Shown in pieces: positions 33,710 through 43,204 of a stretch of DNA of 64,000 nt; position 1 is the stretch's first letter, and every line of letters starts with the position of its first letter. The stretch is from positions 186,001 through 250,000 of the forward strand of contig OZ242313.1 of the NCBI GenBank assembly GCA_965208065.1, read 5' to 3'. A program made the translations under genes and the position numbers. The notes below the pieces were generated by a model, which ran no database searches, was not told the origin of the DNA, and saw only the letters and a list, made by a program, of their open reading frames with translations. The DNA is from Bin103 sp002238925. GTDB taxonomy: Bacteria; Spirochaetota; Spirochaetia; SZUA-6; Bin103.

Positions 33710-35811
33710 CGCCCTGAAGCCTCGTCCTTGACGCAGCGGAAGCCGATGGTGGCGCAGCGATCCAGGCCCGGGTACATCAGCAGCACCTTCTCGTGGCAGT
33801 CGTTGGGCTGCGCGCCGCTGGCCTGGTACCACTTGCTGCCCACCACGATCAGGTGGCTGCCGCCGCGTACGATGGCGTAGCGGGTGTGGCCGTCGTCGCG
33901 CTCGCTCTCCGTCCACTCCCAGACGTTGCCGGCCATGTCGAGGCATCCCCACATGCTCACCCCGTCCGGGAAACGGTCCACCGGCGTGGTGTCGTCGCCG
34001 GCGCCGTTGCAGCGTTCGGGGTCGAATGTTTCGCCCCACGGCCACAGGTCGCGGCCGGCGGCGCGGTGCCACTCCGGCTCGGTGGGCAGCCGCTTGCCGG
34101 CCCAGCGCGCGTAGGCGCGGGCATCGTCCAGGTCCACCCACACCACCGGGTGGTTGTCCTTGCCGTCCGGGATGCGCCATTGCCACGGCGCCTCCCGCGC
34201 AGCGCCGCGGTCCCAGTGGCGCAGGAAGTTGTGCAGTTCGTCGGGGCGGTAGCGCGCGTCCTCCAGGAACGCCTGGTAGTGGGCGTTGGTCACCCCGGTG
34301 CGGTCGATCCAGTACGAGGCGAGGTCCACTATCTGCGGCGGATGGTGCTTGGCGCGGTGCTCCTCTTGGCTGCCGTAGCACGCGCCCTCCATGAATGCGG
34401 CCACGTTGTGGCGCACCTGCATCTGCAGCAGCGGACCACTTGCCACCTGGCACATGCCGCCCGGGTCGCTGCCGGGCGATACCGGCGGCGTCGGGGTGAC
34501 CGGGCGCGGCTCGTGGTCCGCCACCGTGACCCGGTCACGGTACGCGCGCCCGCGCGTGGTCACGGCTGCGGCTGCGGCAGGCGGGCCGGGCGGCGCGGGC
34601 GGCGGGAAGCGCACCGCCACCCCCTCCGGCGCCGACACGATGCAGCCCGCCGATCCGGGCGCCATCGGCAGCGCCAAGGTCACGTACTCGCCGCCGCTAT
34701 CGGTCGCCGCCGGTCTGAGCTCGGCGCCGTTCCACACGTCGTAGTGGCGCAGGGGACCGCCGTCCGCGCCGCGGCCGGCAACCCGCAGCAACGGCCCGTC
34801 AAGCGGCGATTCGGACGCGTTGAGCAGGGTGTGCACCACCGTCTGCCCATCCTGCCAGCGGTGCGCGTACAAGCCGTCGGCCAGGGTCGCCACGTACGGC
34901 TGCCAGTGCATGTCCTGGAACGCCTCGGCGTGCTCGCGCAGAATCCAGACGCAGCGGCGCAGCAGGGCGCGGTCCGACTCCCGCCACGGGTTCCACCAGC
35001 CGAAGATATTCTCCCACACCACCTGCCCGCAGCCGTGGAAGAACCCCTTGTTCAGGATCTCCGTGTGATCGAGCGCCGTGCGCTCAATGGCGCGAAACGA
35101 AAACCGCGGCTGCAGCCAGCGTATGGTGAGCAGGCCCGGCGGCGCGACCGCGCTCCGTTGCAACCAGCTCCCGGCCACCGAAGACAGCGCCGAAATCGGC
35201 GGAATGCCTTCCGGGTTGAACACGATTGACGGATTGGCGCGCTCCAGCGGCGCGCGGAAACCGGGCTCGTCCATGGTCATGGTGTCGAGAAACACGCCGT
35301 CGGCGCCGATCGCCGCGATGATGCCGGCCAGCGCCTCGCCGTCGCCCCGCCCGTCCTGCTCGCGCCGCGTGCCGACGTCCCACGGGTTGTAGTTCACGAA
35401 CACGCGCACGCCGCGGTCATGGGCGCACTGCACCAGGCCGCGCAACCCCGGCAGGCCGCCCGGCATGTCGCGGTACAGGTCGAGTTGATTGCGTCCGTCG
35501 ATCCCAAGCCGCGGATACGACTGCCACAGCAGAATGAAGTCGTAGCCGCCGAACTCGCGCTCGCCGTCGTCCAGAATCTCGTCGATCCGGTAGCGCCCGG
35601 CTGCGCGGTCGTAGAACGAGGTGTCGTACATGAACAGGAACGCCTCCACCCAGGCGCCGCGGTACCAAGCCAGGTCGTCGCGCTCGAACAGCCTGCCGTC
35701 CAACTGCTTGCGCAACTCCGCCCGGCGCTCGTCCAGGGCCCGCGCCGCCGCCGCATCGCGGCCGACCAGCGCAGCCCCATCGTTGGACCACTCGTGAAGA
35801 TCAATCACCAC
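33706..35811 (-). CDS. Glycoside-hydrolase-like protein fused to a formylglycine-generating-enzyme-like domain
   Basis: A 701-residue fusion (GTG at 35811 after GGGGGC; an ATG 24 codons upstream exists). Residues 1-430 look like a TIM-barrel glycosidase of uncertain family: GVRVFVNYNPWDVGT, GADGVFLDTMT, SIVFNPEG, then a beta-rich C-terminal part. A Pro/Ala linker leads to a sulfatase-modifying-factor (FGE-sulfatase) domain: YWIDRTGVTNAHYQAFLED, GKRLPTEPEWHRAAG, MWGCLDMAGNVWEW and IGFRCV. The paired cysteines that activate oxygen in true FGE are not in the expected place, so the domain is probably non-catalytic and perhaps binds ligand. First gene of the operon. Confidence 0.8.
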   Translation of the reverse strand: MVIDLHEWSNDGAALVGRDAAAARALDERRAELRKQLDGRLFERDDLAWYRGAWVEAFLFMYDTSFYDRAAGRYRIDEILDDGEREFGGYDFILLWQSYPRLGIDGRNQLDLYRDMPGGLPGLRGLVQCAHDRGVRVFVNYNPWDVGTRREQDGRGDGEALAGIIAAIGADGVFLDTMTMDEPGFRAPLERANPSIVFNPEGIPPISALSSVAGSWLQRSAVAPPGLLTIRWLQPRFSFRAIERTALDHTEILNKGFFHGCGQVVWENIFGWWNPWRESDRALLRRCVWILREHAEAFQDMHWQPYVATLADGLYAHRWQDGQTVVHTLLNASESPLDGPLLRVAGRGADGGPLRHYDVWNGAELRPAATDSGGEYVTLALPMAPGSAGCIVSAPEGVAVRFPPPAPPGPPAAAAAVTTRGRAYRDRVTVADHEPRPVTPTPPVSPGSDPGGMCQVASGPLLQMQVRHNVAAFMEGACYGSQEEHRAKHHPPQIVDLASYWIDRTGVTNAHYQAFLEDARYRPDELHNFLRHWDRGAAREAPWQWRIPDGKDNHPVVWVDLDDARAYARWAGKRLPTEPEWHRAAGRDLWPWGETFDPERCNGAGDDTTPVDRFPDGVSMWGCLDMAGNVWEWTESERDDGHTRYAIVRGGSHLIVVGSKWYQASGAQPNDCHEKVLLMYPGLDRCATIGFRCVKDEASGR

Positions 35812-36176
35812 GCCCCCAGCATGCCACGAATCCCGCGCCTCCTGCACCGGTCGCCGGACGCAGATCCACGGGCTGCCAGCCAAGTATCGTTGGGTGGAGG
35901 ATACGTAATGAGCGTGGAACTCCGATGTCTCCCATGCTCGTCACCGTTACCGCGACTGGCGCGAAAAAAGTTGCTGATTTCGTGGATTCGGAGTTGACAT
36001 GGTTTGGGCGGTCCGATTGTGCCGCGTGCCGACTCCAGCCAGGATTTCGCGCACGGTGCGCGTGGCCGGCTTCTCCCTGGCTCGGCCGCACTTATTGACC
36101 CGGAGAGCCAAAATCCGTCCTCCGGCGCCCCCACGGGCCGTGAAGGGGCGGGTGAAATCCGGGTGTACGATGCATC
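35812..36176. other. Intergenic region between divergent genes
   Basis: About 365 bp between the minus-strand carbohydrate operon and the DUF222-HNH gene. I see no gene. It must hold the operon promoter. On plus, TACGAT at 36166-36171 ends 5 nt before the HNH ATG, another possible near-leaderless start. Confidence 0.5.
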
Positions 36177-37949
36177 ATGGAACACAACACGATCACCCTT
36201 GCACGCCACGCGACGGCGCCCGAGCGGCCTGAACCGACGGTGATAATCCGGCCGCCCGACGGCGAGGCGCTCGCCGCCGCTGCGGAGACAGCGGCAGACC
36301 GCAAGCCTGGGGACGGTGCAGCCATGCGACCGGATCAGGCCCAGGAGCCCGAGCTGAAACGCCTCGGGAACCAGATCGCCGAGCTGTCGGCGCGCATCGA
36401 CGCGGCTAACTACGAGCTGCTGTGCCAACTGCGCGAGTTCGACCGCCGCTACGGCTGGGAGGGGTGGCGCTCCTGCGCCCACTGGCTGAACTGGCGCACC
36501 GGCCTCGCCCTCGGCGCCGCGCGCGAGAAGCTGCGCGTGGCCGCCGCGCTGGCCGACCTGAACCACATTGCCGCGGCCATGGCGTGCGGCCAGTTGTCCT
36601 ACTCGAAGGTGCGCGCCCTGACGCGGGTGGCCACGCCGGCCACCGAGGCGCGGCTGCTGGCGGTGGCGTTGGGCGCCACCGCCGCGCACGTGGAGCGGCT
36701 GGTGCGGGGGTGGCGGCGGGCGGACCGCGATGCGCAACCGGATGCCGAGCAGGTGCTTCTGGCGCGCCGGTCACTGAGCATGCAGGTGGACGAGGACGGC
36801 ATGGTGGTGCTGCGCGGCAAGTTGCCGGCGGAGGTGGGAGCGGTGCTGCTGCGCGCCGTGGAGGCGGCACTGGAGCAGGTGCCGGCGAGCGCGGAGGGCG
36901 GCGAGTCCACGACTGCGCAGCGGCGGGCCGATGCGCTCGGGCTGGTGGCGGAGAGCGCGCTGGCCGGCGGGCTCGATCCGGGCAACTCCGCCGACCGCTT
37001 CCAGGTGACCGTACACGTGCAGGCGGACACTTTCGCCGCCCGCGAGGCCGCCGGCGAGACGCGGCGCGGTTGCGCGGATACGCGGACGGCCGGCCCGGCG
37101 GCAACGACGCCGTCCCCCGCTGCTGCGGACGCGCCGCCGCACGTTGCCGCGGGAAGGCGGACCGTCAGCCCGGCGATGGAGCCGCCCGCCACTGCCGCGC
37201 ACGCGGCGTCGCACGTTGCCGCGGAAACGCGGGACCATGGAGTTTGTCCGGACGCGAGCACCATGCCAAGTGTCGCGAAGGACCCGTCAACTCTGGGGCC
37301 GGCGACAGCCGCCACGGCTCACGTTTCCGCGAAAATTGCGCCGGACACGGATACGGACCTGGACGCCGGCCTCGGCGTTATCGAACAGGTGGGCGGGCTC
37401 CATCTCGGCAGGGAGACGGCCCGACGCGTGGGCTGCGATGCCGGCGTCGTGGTGCTGAGCCACGGAGTCGATGGCGAGGTTCTGGACGTCGGGCGCAGGA
37501 CGCGCACCGTGCCGAGCGCCCTGCGCCGCGCCCTGCACAGCCGCGACCGCGGCCAGTGCCAGTTCCCGGGCTGCGAGTCGCGCCGCTGCGATGCTCACCA
37601 CGTCGAACATTGGGCCGACGGCGGCGCAACGAGGCTGCAGAATCTCGTTCTCGCGTGCCGATTCCATCACCGCGCGCTGCATGAAGGGGGCTTTCGGGTG
37701 GTTCCTGGTGACGCGGATGGGCAGTTCCGGTTCCTGCGCCCGGACGGCGAGCCGCTGCCGGCGGAACCGCCGCTGCCGAATTGGGAAGGTGCTCCGCTGG
37801 CGCCGATCGACGCGCGGCTGGCGGCGGCCGGTATCAGCATCGGCCCCCACACCGCCACTCCTGAGTGGTACGGAGAGTCGCTGGACCTGACGGCGGCGCT
37901 CGACGTGCTGTGGGAGCCGCCGGCTGTCGCCGCGCGCGAGAGTTCCTGA
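36177..37949 (+). CDS. DUF222/HNH endonuclease
   Basis: A 590-residue nuclease. Residues 60-240 match DUF222: AANYELLCQLREFDRRYGWE, GWRSCAHWLNWRTGLALG, EKLRVAAALADL, GQLSYSKVRALTRV. An Ala/Pro-rich, repeat-bearing linker follows (about 280-400, with several HVAA-type units). The C-terminal HNH domain is ALHSRDRGQCQFPGCESRRC, DAHHVEHWADGG and LVLACRFHHRALHEGGF. Such genes are common in Actinobacteria and in mobile contexts. The last 65 codons are duplicated, inverted, at 13977-14175. Function in vivo is unknown. Confidence 0.9.
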   Translation: MEHNTITLARHATAPERPEPTVIIRPPDGEALAAAAETAADRKPGDGAAMRPDQAQEPELKRLGNQIAELSARIDAANYELLCQLREFDRRYGWEGWRSCAHWLNWRTGLALGAAREKLRVAAALADLNHIAAAMACGQLSYSKVRALTRVATPATEARLLAVALGATAAHVERLVRGWRRADRDAQPDAEQVLLARRSLSMQVDEDGMVVLRGKLPAEVGAVLLRAVEAALEQVPASAEGGESTTAQRRADALGLVAESALAGGLDPGNSADRFQVTVHVQADTFAAREAAGETRRGCADTRTAGPAATTPSPAAADAPPHVAAGRRTVSPAMEPPATAAHAASHVAAETRDHGVCPDASTMPSVAKDPSTLGPATAATAHVSAKIAPDTDTDLDAGLGVIEQVGGLHLGRETARRVGCDAGVVVLSHGVDGEVLDVGRRTRTVPSALRRALHSRDRGQCQFPGCESRRCDAHHVEHWADGGATRLQNLVLACRFHHRALHEGGFRVVPGDADGQFRFLRPDGEPLPAEPPLPNWEGAPLAPIDARLAAAGISIGPHTATPEWYGESLDLTAALDVLWEPPAVAARESS

Positions 37950-38112
37950 CTGCGCCGCCTGCGCGCATTCGCCGGGGCCCGGCTAGTCGCGGATAGGCGT
38001 CGTTCAGCTCAACCCCGCCTGACGGCTACACCCGTACTGACGGCGTCTTCCGAGGATCCTGGACCGCCGGTTGCCCGCCGTGCGATGCTCAGGGCGATTT
38101 AGGGGGATGCCG

Positions 38113-39480
38113 ATGTCCACCGCCACCGTTGCCATCGCGAGTGAGGCGACTGTCACCATCGAAACGCTGCTGTCCGAGTACCGGGAGCGAAATGTGGCGT
38201 CCTACCGGTTGTTCCGGCGGGCGCAGGCGGTGTTTCCGGGTGGGAATACGCGCACCGGGGTGTACGTGGATCCGTTTCCGCTGTACGTGGACCGGGCGGA
38301 GGGGGTGGAGCTGGTCGATGTGGACGGCAATCGGCGCATCGACTTCGTGAACAACGCCAGCGCGTTGATACTGGGGCATGCCCATCCGGCCGTGGTGGGG
38401 GCGGTCCGGGAGCGGGCGGCGCGCGGCACCGCCTACTTTGCGCCGTGCCCGCTGGAGGTGGAGCTCGCGGAGCTGCTCGCCGAGCGCATCCCGTCGCTGG
38501 AGCGGCTGCGCTTCTGCAGCTCCGGGACGGAGGCGGTGCTGGGCGCCCTGCGGGCGGCGCGCGCGTTTACCGGGCGGCCGATGATCGCCAAGTTCGAGGG
38601 CGCCTATCACGGCATCGACGACCCGGCGCTGATCAGCTACCTGCCGCCGCTTGGCCCGGAGCTGGGGCCGGCGCAGCGGCCGCTGCCGGTGGCGGCGTCG
38701 GCGGGGCTGGCGCCCGGTACCGCCGAGCACGTGCTGGTGCTGCCGTTCAACGACGGCGAGGCGTGCGAGGCGCTGATCCGCGAACACGCCGACCGGCTGG
38801 CCGCGGTGATCGTGGATCCCCTGTCCACCGCCGCCGGGATGGCCTTGCCGGCGCCCGGCTTCCTGGAGACCCTGCGCAGCGTGACCGGCGAACTCGGCAT
38901 CGTGCTGGTATTCGACGAGGTGGTGAGCTTCCGCGCCGGCCGCGGCGGCATGCAGGGCGTTCACGGCATCCGGCCCGACCTGACCTGTCTGGCGAAGGTG
39001 GTGGCCGGCGGCACCCCGGGCGGCGCATTCGGTGGGCGCGCCGACATCATGGCGCTGTACGACCCGAGCGGCGGCGGGCCGGCGATCCCGCAGTCCGGCA
39101 CCTACAACGGCAACCCGATTGTGACGGCGGCGGGCCTGGCAACCCTGCGTACCATGACCGATGCCGCCTACGGCGAAATCCACGACCGCACCAACCGGCT
39201 CGGTGAAGGGCTGCGGCAGGTGTTCGCCGACGCGGGAGTACCGGGGTGCGTGGTGACAGCCGGGTCGCTGTTCCAGCTTTACTTCCTGCCGGAGGCACCG
39301 CGCAACTACCGCGAGGCGGCGCAGGACGACGGTGCCCGCCAGCGCTGGCTGTACTTCTGGCTGATGAACCACGGCATCGTGACGCGGCGCGGCGGCAATG
39401 TGTCGCTGCCGATGACCGACCGCCACGTCGACCGCCTGGTGGAGGAAGTCGAGAACGCCCTGCTCCACCTGCCACGCTGA
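38113..39480 (+). CDS. Class III aminotransferase, glutamate-1-semialdehyde aminomutase-like
   Basis: A 455-residue PLP enzyme. I choose ATG 38113 because AGGGGG lies 6 nt upstream; ATG 38107 touches the same site. Motifs: VFPGGNTRTG near residue 40, FVNNASALILGHAHPAVVGA, the PLP phosphate contact FCSSGTEAVLGALR, FDEVVSFRAG (Asp on the pyridine N), LTCLAKVVAGGTPGG (Schiff-base Lys) and GTYNGNPI. This is the aminomutase-like branch of class III, but no heme genes surround it, so it is more likely an amino-sugar or amino-acid transaminase. Confidence 0.88.
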   Translation: MSTATVAIASEATVTIETLLSEYRERNVASYRLFRRAQAVFPGGNTRTGVYVDPFPLYVDRAEGVELVDVDGNRRIDFVNNASALILGHAHPAVVGAVRERAARGTAYFAPCPLEVELAELLAERIPSLERLRFCSSGTEAVLGALRAARAFTGRPMIAKFEGAYHGIDDPALISYLPPLGPELGPAQRPLPVAASAGLAPGTAEHVLVLPFNDGEACEALIREHADRLAAVIVDPLSTAAGMALPAPGFLETLRSVTGELGIVLVFDEVVSFRAGRGGMQGVHGIRPDLTCLAKVVAGGTPGGAFGGRADIMALYDPSGGGPAIPQSGTYNGNPIVTAAGLATLRTMTDAAYGEIHDRTNRLGEGLRQVFADAGVPGCVVTAGSLFQLYFLPEAPRNYREAAQDDGARQRWLYFWLMNHGIVTRRGGNVSLPMTDRHVDRLVEEVENALLHLPR

Positions 39481-39698
39481 GCCGGAGCGGCTGCCATGGC
39501 GACCCACCGGTTCCGACACGCGCACACCACACTCCGGTTGCGCCGCACCGCACCGCGCCGGCGCAGCCGGTGGGACGCGATGTGCCATGAACACGCACCC
39601 GGGCGATGCCGCGGCGGCGCCGGCCGCGACCGCCCTCGCCACTTGCGGCGCTGTTCCGGGAGCGGCGGCAGGGCGGCGAGCAGCGTCGCGGAAACGCG

Positions 39699-40727
39699 AT
39701 GAGCATTGACCGCACGCGATTCGGGGAGGTCGACGGCAAGCCCGTCGAGCGCTATTGCATGAGCAACTCCCGCGGCACCAGTGCAGCGGTGCTGACCCTG
39801 GGGGCCAACCTGCACTCGGTGCGCGCGCGGGCGGGCTTTGACGAGATCACGCTCGCCTGGGACGACGTGGCCGGCTACCTGGCGCCGGGCGGGCCCTACT
39901 TCGGCGCCATCGCCGGACGGGTCGCCAACCGCATCGCGGGCGGGGAGCTCACCCTGGACGGCACCCGCTACCGACTCGCCCGCAACCACGACGGCGTGCA
40001 CCTGCACGGCGGCGAGGTTGGCTTCGACCGCCGCATTTGGCATGCCACCGCCCATGAAAGGGACGGCGAGGACCGCGTTGCGCTGCGCTACGTCAGCCCG
40101 GACGGCGAGGAAGGCTACCCGGGCACGCTGACCGCCGAGGTCACCTACCGGCTCACCGACGGCGACGAGCTGTCGATCGATCTCACCGCGACCACCGACG
40201 CGCCCACCATCGTCAACCTGACCAACCACACCTACTGGAACCTGGCCGGCGCCGGCAGCGGCAGCATCGAGGATCACGAGTTGCAGCTCAACTGCTCGCA
40301 GGTGCTGGAGAAGGATGCCGACGCGCTGCCCACCGGAGCCATCGTCCCGGTGCACGGCACGCCGTTCGACTTCACCACGCCACGCCGCATCGGCGAACGC
40401 ATCGACGAGGCCGGCGGCTACGACCACTGCCTGGTGATCGACGGCGCACCCGGCACCCTGCGCACCTTCGCCCGCCTGCGCTGCCCCGCCACCGGCCGGG
40501 AGATGGAGATGGCCACCACGCAACCCGGCGTGCAACTGTACAGCGCCGAGTTCCTGACCCGCACCGCCGGCGCCGGCGGTCGTACGTTCGACCGGCGCGG
40601 CGGCCTGTGCCTGGAGACCCAGCACTTCCCCGACAGCGTTCACCACGCCCACTTCCCCTCCACCGTGCTGCGGCCCGGCGCAACCTACCGCCACCGCACC
40701 GTGCACCGCTTCCGCAGCAACGCATAG
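39699..40727 (+). CDS. Aldose 1-epimerase (galactose mutarotase)
   Basis: A 342-residue enzyme that interconverts alpha and beta anomers of aldoses. Typical features are GPYFGAIAGRVANRIAGG near residue 65, NHDGVHLHGGEVGFDRRIW (catalytic His), VNLTNHTYWNLAG near 170 (second His), the Asp-containing YDHCLV near 245, and GLCLETQHFPDSVHHAHFP with the catalytic Glu. Length and order are standard. ATG at 39699 is preceded by GCGGAAACGCG, a weak site. The 218 bp upstream hold no gene. Confidence 0.92.
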   Translation: MSIDRTRFGEVDGKPVERYCMSNSRGTSAAVLTLGANLHSVRARAGFDEITLAWDDVAGYLAPGGPYFGAIAGRVANRIAGGELTLDGTRYRLARNHDGVHLHGGEVGFDRRIWHATAHERDGEDRVALRYVSPDGEEGYPGTLTAEVTYRLTDGDELSIDLTATTDAPTIVNLTNHTYWNLAGAGSGSIEDHELQLNCSQVLEKDADALPTGAIVPVHGTPFDFTTPRRIGERIDEAGGYDHCLVIDGAPGTLRTFARLRCPATGREMEMATTQPGVQLYSAEFLTRTAGAGGRTFDRRGGLCLETQHFPDSVHHAHFPSTVLRPGATYRHRTVHRFRSNA

Positions 40728-40819
40728 CAGCTCGTAGCGGAACCGAGCGCCGCACCGAGAATGCAAGCCGGGGGGCGGCGCTGGCTGCCTACGCGCGGGC
40801 CTGAAGTTCTGCGTTACGG

Positions 40820-43090
40820 TTACGGCGCGAGCACGGGCGCCGCATCGATACCGGCAAACGTCACCGTGGCATGTTTGGCGAACCACGTCAGCCGATCGCC
40901 AGCCGGATTCCAGTGCCGGCCGACGATGGTGCGGCGCCCGTCGATGCAGACGTCGACGATGTCGCCGCTCATGATCACTTCGACCGCAACCGGGCGGTCG
41001 AGGCCGGCGACGTCGGTGATCACCGCATCGGAAACCTTGCCGTCGGGCTGCGCGTGGGTGGTGCTGAGCGTCACCGTCCCGGTATGCGGGTGCAGGCTCA
41101 ACACCCCGGCCCGCGCCTGAAGCCGTGCCGGGTCGTCACCCCCGCAACGAAGCGCTACGCCGAATCTGCTGAGCGGGCCGAGCGTGCGCGGGTCCGGCGT
41201 CACCGTGAAGCGCAACCGCGCGTTCGCCGGCATACCGCCGTGCATCGCGGCTCCGGCGCCGGCGGTCGCGGCCAGGGTGACGGCCAAGCTGTCGCCGGAG
41301 GCGCCGCCGGTAAGCGGCCGGAAGTGCAGATTCGCGGGCGGCCCGGTTGCCGGCGCCATCTCCGGCGGGAAGCGGGTGCCGAGGGCGCCGTCCGGATGCT
41401 GGATAAGTTCCCGGAACACGACGTTGCCGCCCCAGCCGCGGTCAGCCAGGAAGCCCGCGGAGATGCGTCGGCCGGGCGGGAACGGCGCGGTCTTCGGCAC
41501 CGTTGGTATGTCCAGCCGGATCGGGCGATGCTGCCGCCACGGTCCGAACGGCTGCCGCGAAACCCACACCCCGCCACGTCCGTCGAAGCCGGCGAACAGG
41601 TAGTACCAGCCGTTCCACTCGAACAGGTGCGGGCAGACGTCGATGTTGTACTCGGCGCGCGCGGTCACCAGCACCGGTTCGGCCACCCGCGTCCAGTTGC
41701 GCAGGTCGCGCGAGGTCCAACGGACCACGGCTACCTCGCGGCCGGTGCGGTCGTCGGTGGTAAGCAGGTGGTACGTCCCGGTGGTGACATCGTGAAAGAT
41801 GTCGCAGTCGTAGCCGGGCAACGCCGGATGCGGCGGCTGCGCGGTGAAGTGGACGCCGTCGGTGCTGGTGGCGAGCTGTATCCCGCCGTACGGCTGCTCC
41901 GGCAGCAGGCTCGGGCCCTTCTGGTAGGTGAACCAGGTACCCTCGTGGAGCGCGAACGAGCCGGTGCCCCACCAGCTCTGCCACTGCTCGGATATCGGCA
42001 CGGCGATCGGATGCTGCCGCCAGCGGCGCAAGTCGCGCGTGGACGCGTGCCAGATCTGCAGGCCGCCGTGCCCGCTCTGCCACTTGCCGTGGTGGTTGCG
42101 CCGTACCACCAGGTAGTACAAGTGGAACGTCTTGCCGTCGAAGAACGGCATGCAGTCGCCGGCGCGGGCGTTGTGACCGGGCGGGCGCCAGTACTGGAGC
42201 TGTTCACCGGCGGTGCCGAGTATCTCGCCGCCGCGGCGCGCCACCTCGCCTGCGCCGCCGCTCAGCGCGGTGATTTCGCGGTCGGAGAGGGCGCGGTCCC
42301 ATAACGCGACGTGATCCACGAGGCCGTGGAAACCGGCGCGGATGCCGTCCGCCGCGGCGGCGGCGCCGATCAGCAGTGGAGCGGTGCTCGGGCGGGTGGT
42401 GCCGACCGGGAACTCCTCGTCCACCAGCACGCCATCGACGAACAGTTCCAGCTTGGGGCCGGTGAAGCGCACCACGACGTCGTGCCAGCCGTGCGCCCCG
42501 ACGGAGGACACCGGCACGTTGACCTTCATGATGCCGTTGCGCGCTTCACCCATGAGCGGCTCGCCGCATCCCCGCTCCTGCAGAGCGGCCACGATTCCGG
42601 CGTGCGGCGTGGTCCCCCACGTGAACTCCAGCAGTGCCGTGCTGCCGCTCACCGCCCGCGGCCCGCCGGGCGTGCCGAACAGGTCACGGTAGGGGGTATG
42701 GTGCGCGTTCTCCCCGTGCCGGATGGTAAACGGCTTGGCGGCGCCGTCCGTACCCTCCAGGAAGAAACTCACCGTATCGTCGGCGCCGTAACTGCCGAAC
42801 AGAGGAGCGTGCCAGGTGCCGTCACGGTCGCACAGCCGCATGCACAGGCTCATGCCGGCGCCGGTGATGCGGGGCAGCCCGGCCAGCGGGATCTCCAGGT
42901 AGCCGCCGGCAAAGTACGCGGCGCGCCCATTGCCCCCGCGCCTTCGCGAAGCATCCGCGGCGGCGGGCGACAGCTCCGCGCCGAGCGTTACCGCGCCGTG
43001 GACCAGCAACTCGCCCGTACCGCGCGCCGGTCGGCGGACGGCCAGGCGCCACAGCGCGGCGGCGGAAGCGAAAGGGGCGGCTGCGTTCAT
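40820..43090 (-). CDS. LamG-domain protein with GH32-like five-bladed propeller
   Basis: A 756-residue protein starting at 43090 (AGGACAAGG just upstream). Residues 1-270 hold a concanavalin-like LamG sandwich (GWHDVVVRFTGPKLELFVDG, then GLVDHVALWDRALSDREI). A GH32/GH43-like propeller follows: GDCMPFFDGKTFHLYYLVVR (site of the nucleophile region), HASTRDLRRWRQHPIA, YDCDIFHDVTTG (in place of the FRDP motif), and NIDVCPHLFEWNGWYYLFAG (region of the acid/base). A C-terminal beta-sandwich (VEVIMSGDIVDVCIDGRRT) matches the GH32 C-terminal domain. It probably cleaves or binds a fructan or other glycan. No signal peptide is evident. Confidence 0.82.
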   Translation of the reverse strand: MNAAAPFASAAALWRLAVRRPARGTGELLVHGAVTLGAELSPAAADASRRRGGNGRAAYFAGGYLEIPLAGLPRITGAGMSLCMRLCDRDGTWHAPLFGSYGADDTVSFFLEGTDGAAKPFTIRHGENAHHTPYRDLFGTPGGPRAVSGSTALLEFTWGTTPHAGIVAALQERGCGEPLMGEARNGIMKVNVPVSSVGAHGWHDVVVRFTGPKLELFVDGVLVDEEFPVGTTRPSTAPLLIGAAAAADGIRAGFHGLVDHVALWDRALSDREITALSGGAGEVARRGGEILGTAGEQLQYWRPPGHNARAGDCMPFFDGKTFHLYYLVVRRNHHGKWQSGHGGLQIWHASTRDLRRWRQHPIAVPISEQWQSWWGTGSFALHEGTWFTYQKGPSLLPEQPYGGIQLATSTDGVHFTAQPPHPALPGYDCDIFHDVTTGTYHLLTTDDRTGREVAVVRWTSRDLRNWTRVAEPVLVTARAEYNIDVCPHLFEWNGWYYLFAGFDGRGGVWVSRQPFGPWRQHRPIRLDIPTVPKTAPFPPGRRISAGFLADRGWGGNVVFRELIQHPDGALGTRFPPEMAPATGPPANLHFRPLTGGASGDSLAVTLAATAGAGAAMHGGMPANARLRFTVTPDPRTLGPLSRFGVALRCGGDDPARLQARAGVLSLHPHTGTVTLSTTHAQPDGKVSDAVITDVAGLDRPVAVEVIMSGDIVDVCIDGRRTIVGRHWNPAGDRLTWFAKHATVTFAGIDAAPVLAP

Positions 43091-43204
43091 CCTTGTCCTA
43101 CGCATCATGGAGGCGATCGCCTGACTGCTGCAACGTCTGTTGCAACCGGTCTCGCCAGAGGCTGGGAACGCCCGGCGTGACCGAGCGGGGCGTACCGTGG
43201 CACC

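Noticed and set aside
33706..35811. Calling the fusion a functional formylglycine-generating enzyme
   Set aside because: The domain fold is recognisable but the catalytic cysteines are not at the expected place.
37966..37984. GC-rich palindrome after the DUF222-HNH gene (GCCGGGGCCCGGC) as a terminator
   Set aside because: The palindrome leaves almost no loop and no T-run follows; it may simply be part of the duplicated tail.
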